A stretch of DNA of 64,000 bases from an uncultured Verrucomicrobiales bacterium (lineage in GTDB: Bacteria; Verrucomicrobiota; Verrucomicrobiia; Verrucomicrobiales; Akkermansiaceae). Location: NCBI GenBank assembly GCA_905478925.1, contig CAJQKQ010000073.1:1-64000 (forward strand), read 5' to 3'. Position numbers and translations under genes: made by a program. Positions 34,172 through 42,700 of this stretch are shown in pieces; position 1 is the stretch's first letter; every line of letters begins with the position of its first letter. The notes beneath the pieces are model-generated. The model made no database searches. It saw only the letters and a list, made by a program, of their open reading frames with translations, and was not told the origin of the DNA.

Positions 34172-34878
34172 TTTAATCCTTTGTCGAGAGTCAGGCGCAG
34201 GGTGACGACCTCGATCAGTTCCGCCGCCGAGGACTCCACCTGCAAGACGAAGTCGTTGATGATGCCGGTGAAATAGTTGAACGCCATGTAGGCAGGGATG
34301 CCGACGACCAGTCCGAAGGCAGTGGTGAGCAGAGCGACGCGGATTCCGGAGGCGGCCGCCTCGACGATGTTCTGGGTGCCGATGTTCGCCTCGATGTCCC
34401 CGAAGGCGACGATCATGCCCTGCACCGTGCCGAGGAATCCGAGCATGGGCGCGACCGAGGCGATGGTGGCGAGTATGGGTAAATGTTTTTCGAGGGCGGC
34501 GACGATGTTCACTCCGTAGGTCTCCATGCTTTTGATTACCTGCTGTTCCATCTGCGCGGGATCGTAGCCGAGGCGGCGGAGGACGAGGTATTTCCGCAAC
34601 CCGTTGGAAAGGATGGCTGGAACCGGGCCGGTGGAGGAATCGCAGAGTTCCAGCGACTCCTCGACCTTGTCTTCGGAAAGCAGCGCGATCACCTCCGAGC
34701 GCAGCGCTCCGGCATCGGTCTCAAGCAGCTTGAGGCTGCGGTAGCGTTCGATGATCACCGCAAGCGCAAGGATCAGCAGTGCAAGGATGGGCCACATGAA
34801 GACGCCGCCTTCGAGCAGGATTTTCAGGGCGCCGGTTTCGAAAAATCCGGCGGCTAGGGGAAGTTGGGTGGGGTTCAT
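34168..34878 (-). CDS. MotA/TolQ/ExbB proton channel family protein
   Basis: The 236-residue protein has the TolQ/ExbB plan: a first helix (GGVFMWPILALLILALAVII), a cytosolic region, then two more helices with the conserved LATIASVAPMLGFLGTVQGM and GIRVALLTTAFGLVVGIPAY. In this family the complex (5 TolQ/ExbB with 2 ExbD) uses the proton gradient to move a partner protein across the periplasm. This is the first intact gene after the island at 34.9-36.7 kb; the giant TPR gene lies on the far side. Its promoter, if it has its own, would lie in the gap 34879-35270. Confidence 0.92.
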   Translation of the reverse strand: MNPTQLPLAAGFFETGALKILLEGGVFMWPILALLILALAVIIERYRSLKLLETDAGALRSEVIALLSEDKVEESLELCDSSTGPVPAILSNGLRKYLVLRRLGYDPAQMEQQVIKSMETYGVNIVAALEKHLPILATIASVAPMLGFLGTVQGMIVAFGDIEANIGTQNIVEAAASGIRVALLTTAFGLVVGIPAYMAFNYFTGIINDFVLQVESSAAELIEVVTLRLTLDKGLK

Positions 34879-35271
34879 GGGGTTACGTTGAATCAGGGTG
34901 TAAGGGATACGGCGGGAGGTGAAGCTGGAATTTCATTCATCTTGGGGAAAGGGCCACCTCACGTTGAAGATTTAACCGCGAATAACCGCGAATGGCCGCG
35001 AATCAAGAATTGAAATGAATGGGTTTCGTCCGCGCTCCCCAATCATTTCGTTAAATGACGTAAATTTACGCAGATCCGGAACGATGAAACTCGACGGCCC
35101 AAGGAATTTCCAAATTACCGCAAGAACCGATGATGAATTTTAACCATCATCTTCTTCAACCTGCGTTAATTCTGTCCATTTGACGAAATAATTTAGTTTC
35201 CAGTTCGTCTATGTCCGTTGCGGTTGAACTTCTTCGAATGTGGATACTCTGAATCTTAAGGAAAGGAGATC
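34879..35271. other. gene-free region with fragments of a dispersed repeat
   Basis: From about 34972 the sequence holds CCGCGAATAACCGCGAATGG-type motifs, which also occur in the palindromic element at 45976-46097 (ACCGCGAATG). Near 35160, CCTGCGTTAATTCTGTCC looks like a decayed other end of the same element type. No gene. Confidence 0.5.
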
Positions 35272-35300
35272 TTGACGATTGCGCGGTGTAGAAATATGGT
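35272..35300 (+). promoter_or_regulatory. sigma-70-like promoter with overlapping operator for the antitoxin-toxin pair
   Basis: TTGACG (35272-35277) and TATGGT (35295-35300) are 17 bp apart. The start codon at 35308 lies about 8 bases after the -10 box, so the transcript may be leaderless. An inverted repeat ATATGG-TTAC-CCATAT (35294-35309) covers the -10 box and the start and is a candidate autoregulatory operator. Confidence 0.5.
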
Positions 35301-35307
35301 TACCCAT

Positions 35308-35532
35308 ATGAAGACGACCATAGAGATTGCGGATAATCTTCTGATCCGGGCAAAGAACCGGGCGAGGGAGAAAAAAATCACGCTGCGTTCATTGATTGAG
35401 GAGTCTTTGGCGACGACACTCGACCAGCCTCTTGCTAGCACGAGGGTGGTTCCGGTGACATTCAAAGGCAAAGGGATCACCCGGGAATTTGAAGGCGCAT
35501 CGTGGGACAAAATCAGGGACGCGATCTACTGA
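35308..35532 (+). CDS. type II antitoxin, VapB/DUF2191-like
   Basis: A 74-residue protein starting MKTTIEIADNLLIRAKNRAR, the ribbon-helix-helix pattern of VapB-type antitoxins with the typical LRSLIEESL second helix. The C-terminal half (FKGKGITREFEGASWDKIRD) would bind and block the toxin. I chose ATG 35308 because upstream ATGs (35272, 35296) fall inside the promoter. The stop TGA overlaps the toxin's ATG by one base (TGATG), so the two are coupled. Confidence 0.85.
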   Translation: MKTTIEIADNLLIRAKNRAREKKITLRSLIEESLATTLDQPLASTRVVPVTFKGKGITREFEGASWDKIRDAIY

Positions 35533-35963
35533 TGATTGCGATCGATACGAATATCCTGGTCTATGCCCATCGCGAGGACTCGCCGTGGCATGGAGAAGCC
35601 TTGGAGTGGGTGACTCACTTGGCGAACTCTGGAAATCCGTGGGCAATCACTTGGGCTAGCGTCCATGAGTTTCTCGCCATCGTTACCCATCCGAAGATTT
35701 ACAATCCACCGACACCTCTGGCAACCGCACTGGATTCAATGCGCGCATGGATGGAAAGTCCCGGCCTGAGACTTCTTGGCGAAGGCTCGGGTTACTATGA
35801 GATACTTTCCAAACAGGCGACCAAAGGAAAAATCAAGGGGTCGAGAATTCATGACGCCCGGATTGCCTCGGTCTGCATTCACCACGGAGTCAAAAAGCTC
35901 TGGACGGCTGATCGAGATTTTTCGGCTTTTCCGGATCTTTCCTGCGAGAATCCGCTGGTATGA
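35532..35963 (+). CDS. PIN-domain type II toxin (VapC-like)
   Basis: A 143-residue PIN-domain protein. PIN toxins are Mg-dependent RNases that cut tRNA or rRNA. The acidic active site can be seen in MIAIDTNILVYA (Asp5), in SVHEFLAIV (Glu) and in the pair IHDARIASVC and TADRDFSAF (two Asp). The start ATG overlaps the antitoxin stop. It is complete in length for the family. It ends 17 bp before the dispersed repeat copy D. This pair sits inside the block that separates the two halves of the TPR/ExbB operon. Confidence 0.88.
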   Translation: MIAIDTNILVYAHREDSPWHGEALEWVTHLANSGNPWAITWASVHEFLAIVTHPKIYNPPTPLATALDSMRAWMESPGLRLLGEGSGYYEILSKQATKGKIKGSRIHDARIASVCIHHGVKKLWTADRDFSAFPDLSCENPLV

Positions 35964-35979
35964 ACTTTGACTGACTGAC

Positions 35980-36154
35980 TGCTAGGAATTTACTTTTTGT
36001 GGGAGGCTTCTGAAGCAGTCGTTGCGCCGGGTTGGAGGGAGAAAAGGGGGAGGACGCCGACAGGCGAACAACCGGGGAATCCCTCCATTCGCCCCGAAAT
36101 CAGAGGCGAGCCGGAAAGTGGAGCCACTCGGCGGAGAAAGAAAACCGTCCTCCC
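35980..36154. repeat. dispersed repeat, copy D, abutting a broken toxin gene
   Basis: It starts TGCTAGGAATTTACTTTTTG and contains GAGGGAGAAAAGGGG like copy A. GGGAGGACG (36048-36056) and CGTCCTCCC (36146-36154) form a hairpin across its right half. Its right end falls exactly where the homology of the YafQ-like toxin stops, so this copy may have inserted into that gene. Confidence 0.55.
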
Positions 36155-36177
36155 AGTTTTCCTTTCAATGCGTGATT

Positions 36178-36300
36178 TCATAGCGCTGGGGTTGTCCGAT
36201 CTTCTATGAAAAGAATAAGTGCCTTGTCCACACGGAGGCGATCTTTTGCAGAAAGTTTGAAGTAAGTCTTCTTGAACGGCTTCGTGAAATTGACTTCCAT
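36178..36300 (-). pseudogene. truncated YafQ/RelE-type toxin
   Basis: The first 40 codons encode a YafQ-family N-terminus (MEVNFTKPFKKTYFKLSAKD, then LFIEDRTTPAL). A TGA follows where the family has Arg, and the next codons still read NHALKGKL, which completes the family motif RNHALKGKL. A CGA to TGA change therefore explains the stop. Beyond GKL the sequence changes into repeat copy D, and the catalytic C-terminal part is missing. It was an mRNA-cleaving toxin and is now dead. Confidence 0.7.
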
Positions 36301-36342
36301 TGACGAGTGCCCTGAAAACCTTAATCTGACGGATGGGGATTT

Positions 36343-36696
36343 TTAAGGTCTTGAGAAAAAGGCTTGCGATGGTCGCGGAGGGTCAGAAAGCTCGACGCTC
36401 TTTCCCAATCGCTGCGTTGCGCGTCGAGTCGTGAATCTCGATTGCCTGTGCTCCTCTCCGGCCAAGCGGCGTGTGCCCTCCTCCTCCGTAGCCCTGAGGA
36501 TTTCTTCCTCCTGCTCAGGAGTGAATTCCGGCTCGACTCTGAGTGGAAACGGAATGCTCTGCGTATTCGCTACCCTCGAATAAAACATTCGGACGGCGGT
36601 GGTTGCATCCAAACCGATGTACGCGAAAACTTTTTCAGCGGACTCCTTCAGTTTGCGGTACATACGGACTTGTAGTTAGGCGGGAGCTTCATTCAT
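36343..36696 (-). pseudogene. decayed RelB/DinJ-type antitoxin
   Basis: The frame reads LQVRM, then KLKESAEKVFAYIGLDATTA, VRMFYSRV and IPFPLRVEPEFTPEQEEEIL, a clear DinJ/RelB ribbon-helix-helix antitoxin. The original start is probably ATG 36696, but a TAA follows six codons later, just before LQVRM. Translation could restart at ATG 36663. The C-terminal 40 residues are not like the family, which suggests a frameshift. It lies 42 bp upstream of the broken YafQ-like toxin, so together they are a dead toxin-antitoxin pair. Confidence 0.65.
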
Positions 36697-36718
36697 GGTG
36701 CGAATGCAACACAATTGA

Positions 36719-39700
36719 CTATTCGTTGAGATTCGCTTCACGCTCGAATTGCGCAAGCAGCTCTGGGAGGGCGAGGCGTCCGCGGGAGTATTTTGCGGCG
36801 TCGGATTCGGGGAAGTCCCAGCGGCAGCGGTTGTAGCGGCGGAAGGCTTCGGGGATTTGCTTGCCCATGCGGTAGCTCTCGCCGGCCCAGAACAGCGCCT
36901 GGGCGGTGAGCTCTTGCTCGGGGAAGCGTTTCACGAAGGCATCGTAGGCGGAGCCGGCTTTGCCGTATTCCTCGAGCTTGTATTGGCACTGGCCGATTCG
37001 GAATGCCATCTTCGGCGTCCACTCGTGGTTGGGGAAACGCTCGACGAATTTCGACCCGACCGAGGCGGCGATGCCGAACTCCTCCTTTACGTAGAAATGC
37101 TCGCTGATGCGGAGCATGACATTTCCGATGAGCGGGTTTTTCGGGTAGGTCGCGGCGAGGGTGACGTATGCCTCCAGCGCCTCGTCGAGTTCGCCCGCTT
37201 CCTCGTAGCACTGGCCGAGCTTGTATTGGGCGTCGGGCGCGAGGCTGTGTTCAGGGTGGTTGCGGACGATTTCTCCGTAGGCGGCGATGGCCTCGTCCCA
37301 TGACTCCATTTCCTGCGCGAACTGGCCGAGCAGGTAGGAGACGCGGGGCGCGTATTTCGGATCCGGGTAGTCCTCGCGCAACTCGCGCAGCACGCGGCGT
37401 CCGGCATCGAGATCGGTGGCGGCCTCCTCCTTCTGCTCCAGTTTGCGGTGCCCCTTGAAGAGTTCGAAATGGCTTTCGGCGATGTGGAACTGAGTTTGCA
37501 CCGCGAGCTCCTCGTTTTTGTAGACCTTGCTGAAGGCGGCGAGCTCGCCATCGGTGCCGACCGCGACCGGGATCATTCGCTCGATGATTTTCAGTCCGTC
37601 GGGAGTCTGCGGGACGTTGTCGAGGTAACCGGCGGTGATCTCATCGCCGAAGAAACATTCGATGCCTCCGTCGAAATTTCCGGAGACCGGCTTGGCCTTG
37701 ATGACGAGTGGGAAGGAAGCGCTGAACACTCCGCTGTGGGAGAGCGTTTCCTCAAGCGCGATGGTTTCGTCCTCGCCGGAAGCGGTGAGGACGCGGACCA
37801 GCGCCTTGTCGCGTGCGCCGGAAAGATCCAGATCGGGATCCTCCAGCAGGAGATAGAGCTTGGTGCCGACATGGGCGATCTCCGCGTTCTCGAGATACTC
37901 CTCATCGGTGATGCGGAGCTTTGCGGCCGAGGCGAGGGAGGCATTTGATTCGAGTGTCTGGCCGCTCGATTCGTCGACGTATGCGGCGGTGAAAATGCTG
38001 TCCCCGGTCATGTTCAGGATGCGGATGCCGGTCGGTTTCCCCGTTTCCGGGTCAGGTGATTCGTCCAGGACTTCGCCGAGTTCCGCATCGGGCAGTGAGC
38101 CATCTTTCGGAACCTGCATCACGGCCACCGCATCGCCCAGAAGCAGCGGGATCTGTCCGACGAAACGGCCTTCGAAGAGCGCCGGGTTGCGGACTGCCTC
38201 CATCGCCTCGTCCGCAGGTGCGAAGGCACGAGAGAGCTGGCATTTGATCATTGCCTTCGCACCCTGGCTGGTGGTGACCTCCACCGTGACCGAGCTTTTC
38301 GAATCCTTCGCCTGATCTGGATCGATGACCTCGACGGTGAGCGGTACGCGGTATTCGAGTTTCGCGATGTGATCCGGCTGCCAGTCGGGCGGCGCGGAAA
38401 GGATGCGTGGCGAAGCTCCGGCAGGGGTTTCGCTTTCTAGAATTCGGGCGAGACCGTCGGTGGGGCTGTTGAGGTAGACCACGGTCTCGCGATCCGATGC
38501 GTGGCCCGGGAAGGTGTTCTGCGTGTCCTTGTAGCGGAGGTAGACCTTGTCGCCTTGTTTGACGACGAGCTTGGTGCCGTCCGGTTCGGCGGCGGTATCG
38601 ATTTCCGCGAGGAAAACACCCGTGGATGCACCGGTTTCGGTGGCTAGGTATTTCAGGGGCGGATCGGCGTTGACCTGCACCTCGATCTCAATTTCGTCGC
38701 GACCCAAGCCGGTATCGAGATCGAAATCGGTGACTTCCGCGACGATGCGCTCGCCGGGATCGATGCGGAGAAGCTCCTTGCGAGAACCCGAGACGGATCC
38801 GCTGCCGCTGCGCTTGAAGTCGTAGGTGATAGGAATGATCTCGCCGTTGTAATAAGTGGCGGTGAGCGTTTTCGTGAGCAGGCGGTTCGGCTGGATGCCA
38901 CCCGCCGTCAGCTCGTCGAGGTAGGAGACCTGCACGCTGTCGCCGGGGGCGAGCTCGAGTATGTCGTTGTCGGCGAGTTCAAGGACGTCCTCTGCGGGCG
39001 GGATGTGGCGGTTGCCGCCGCCGGTGATCTCAACATTGCTCACGGCGACCGCTTCGCCCCGGTATTCGAGGAATTCGAATTCGATGTGGCGGAGCTTGCG
39101 GGAGGGCATTTCGAGTATCCATGTGTTGTCCTCCTTGGTGATCTCATGGGTCGTCGCATCGCCTGCTTTGGTAAGCCCTTCGATGGCGGCGGTATCGAAA
39201 TCGGTGGCATGAAAACCGCGCATTGAGACAGCGGAGGAGTTGCGGTTTTCGCGGGCACGGCTGACGGTCGCGGTTTTCTCCTTTGGATCGGCGATGGAGA
39301 AGACCGTCAGCTTGTGGATTCCCCGTGTCACGAGGAGATCGACGCTGCGTCCGCCCGGGCCGGGTGGCAGCTCCAGCTTGCCGTCGAGCATTACGGCGGT
39401 CGTCTTGCCAGAAACAGAGAAGCGCATTGCTCCGTCGCGCTCCTGCACGAGTGGTCCCGACCAGATCAGGAAATGAGCGTTCTCGTCCTCTTCGGGAGCC
39501 GTCCACGACATCGATTCGACCTCCTCCTTCGAAGTCGGCTCGAGTTTCTTCGCGATGTCCGCGATCTGATCCCAGGTGTAGCTTTCCCGGAGATCCTTGG
39601 CGGGCAGTTTGTATGTCCGCAGCAACATACCTTTGTCGGGAAATGAGATTTTCGCTGCCGGCGGGGGAGTTGGCAGATCCGCGAGGCGGAACCAGAAGCG

Positions 39701-42700
39701 CCCGTCGTGGCTACCGCGCACGCCCATGCGGACGGGAGCCTCGTTCTCCGTGTCGGGGGATTTGAGGACGATTTTCTCCACATCGCGGAGCTCCTTCATA
39801 TCGACCGAGAGTGACTTGGGGGCCGCGCCGTCCGGCTCGCTGCGCCACGAGCTGTCAGGGTCGTGGTCGATGGCCATCAGCGGGCTGTGATCGAGCGCCG
39901 AGTCCGATGCAGCCGCGCCTGCGGGGAGTTCCCCGGTGCGGACCGTGTCTCGGAAAATCCCGCCGTGGGCGCTTTCCTCGGAAATGTTTATCTGCACCTC
40001 GTCGCCTCCCGAGGCGGTGAGGAGTATCCCGACCGTGTCCGGCTCCGTCGTCACATCGCGGTCGCCGTCCTTTACCTGGATGAAAATGAGGTTACCGGGT
40101 TTGATCTGGTTGGACGGGCGGATCGCGGCACGCGGTTTCTCCTCCTCCACTTCGTCGACTTCCTTCTTGAGATCTGCGGTGAATGAATCCTCCTCCTGAT
40201 TCGCGATCTCGTTGCTGGCGACCTCAAGGCTGCCGTTAGATGCGATGCGCAGCCGGGTGTTGCCGGGAAAGCGGAACTGGAACTGCTTTTTGAAATTATC
40301 TGGGTAATCGACGGTGATCGTATCCGCGCCGGTGACCTGAAGGACGCCGTCGCCGGGTTTCGCCACGCCAAGTATGGTGGGGATTTCTGAGAGGAAAATT
40401 CCCTTGCCCGCTCCGCCGCTGCTAAGGAAGGAGTGTTCCTCATCGTTGCCCGGCTCAGTGCGGACGACGACAGGGATGCGGGTGTCACCGCGGCTGATGC
40501 CGAGGTCGGGATCCTGGACGACGATGGGAAGCGCGTTGCCCGGGGTCTGCCATTGCTTCGATTCCTGACCGAGGCGTCCGACCGTGCGCAGGGTCTCGAG
40601 TTGGGTCAGGAAGCGCTGCTCGATGCCGTAGACCTCGGCGAGGTTGTAGAGTGTCTCGTTGGCTAGATCCGCGTCGGGTGAGTTTTCCAGGACGGAGAGG
40701 AAAATGCGGCGGGCGTTCTCATTGTCCTCCTGCCGGAGCGCGAGCACGCCGAGGAGGAAATTTGCGCGGATCGAGATCGCCGGAGCGGAGCTTTCGGCGA
40801 GTTCCGTGAATAGCTCCGATGCCTGGTCGTAGACTTTCTGCGCCATGTAGGTCTCGCCAATTCCGAAGCGCGCCTCAATTGCCTCCGGTTGATCTTTGTA
40901 GGTGTTGAGGACGGTGGTGAACTCGGCGCGCGCGATGTCGAACTGCAGCGCCCGCTGGTAATTCCGAGCGAGCAATAATTGGACGCGAGCCTTGTCGCGG
41001 ACGTCGACGTTCTCTGCTTCGCCGAATTTCATCATCCAGCCACGCAGGATGTCCTCGGTGCGCTCGTGATCCGCGGGGGTGCCCTGTGCGATGTGGATTT
41101 CGGCTCCAAAGAGCAGAAGCTCGACGGGTAGTTCGTTGCGGTGGGCGTCGAAGAGCCCCTTGTTCTTGTAGTAAGCTTCCTCGGCGAGTTCCGTTTCTCC
41201 GAGGCGCAAGTGGAGGACGATCTGGAGCAGCGGCGCGATTGGGCTGTCTGCGGGGATGTCCGCGCTGAGGCCACCCATTTCCGCGTAGGCCTTGCGAAGC
41301 AGCGTCCGTGCATCCGTCATCTGGGCACCTCCGACAGAGCGGATCGTGTTCACCAGACCGTTAAGAATTGCGGCGGCTAGGGGTGGATCCTCCTTCGCGA
41401 GTGCGGCCTGCGCGAAGGGGTAGAGCCGTTTCCATGATTCGTAGTGCGGTTCGCACATCAGGATGAGTTCCTGGGTGTGGAGCAGGCGTGCGAGGTCGTG
41501 GGGCGCATCGTCGATGAGAAGCATCCCGGCTTCCGCGCTCAGTCGGCCGAGCCGGAGATCGAGTATCATTCGGTAAACTTTTTTCCTGTCCGCGTCGGGC
41601 AACTCCTTGGAGTTTCGTGCCGCCTCAAGCCAGTTTCTCGCCGGCCACTCGGCTATGCCCCAGTCGAGGAACGGATTCACATCGGCGGCTGTGCGGGATT
41701 TCGAAAGGGTCTTCGCCATCGATGTGTAGTCCCCGGCCTTGAACTCGATGTCGGCGATCGCGGCGGCGTACAGGCCTTGGTTGGCGGTGATGGTGTTAAG
41801 GCGTTTTGCGAGAAAGCTTTTGGCTTGAGCTGGCTGCATGGCGTTCGCGACCCGCAGTGCGCATGAAATGGCATCCCGTTTCGCGGAGTCGATATCCATG
41901 CGCGAGCGCCACCATGCGATGGCTTCCTTTTTCATGCCGATCTCGGACATGATGTCGCCGATGCGTGTGGCGTGATAGATGGGGTTTGTGGTTGCGGCTG
42001 CGGAAGCTCTGATCCACGGGATCGCTTTCCGGATGATGCTCTCATCCTTCGTTTCACACAGGCGGATCCAGTTGTCGGGATGCACGGCGATGGGTGGCAG
42101 GCTCAGCATATGTCTTGCTGCCGTGAGCTGCATTTCCTGGGTTGAGTGGATGGCCGCCTCCAGCCAGCGGGCTGCGGCATCCGCGTCCTTGGGGAACTCT
42201 TTGCAGAGCGTTGCGTAGTGCCCTGCGGAAACCTCCCGGGATTTTCCGCCAAGGTGATGGCGGTAAACGTATGCGAGGCGGGAGAGAAGATGATGGCGGA
42301 TCTCCGAAGGCCATTTCTTGGCTAGGAGTTGCTTGCAAGCCTGCCCGGATTTCCCGCCCTTTTCACGGGTCTGCCGCCAGAGCTTGGTGACGGAGTCTGA
42401 CTGGTAGGCGCGCTTCGCCTTCTGCCATTCGCGGTTGCGCTCCTTGTCCGCGGGTGCGGGGTTCCACACGCGATCCTGGAAGCCGGCCAGATGCGGGAAA
42501 GCCCTAGCGCTTTCGGAAACCTTTTGTAGGTCGTCTCGGAACGAATCGGAAGTGGTGGAGGAATCGTAGAGGAATTTTACGACCTCCTCTGTCGATGCGT
42601 CCTCAGCGGGGGAGGCTTTCAGGAAGCGCAGGGCGGCTTTGCGCGCCTTGGCGGTGTCCTTGATCTGGTCGCGATAGGCATCGAGGGCGAGAACCGCGCG

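Noticed and set aside
35997-36209. Small frames on both strands across repeat D
   Set aside because: They lie in a non-coding repeat with a hairpin; similarity between copies is at DNA level with frame-breaking differences.
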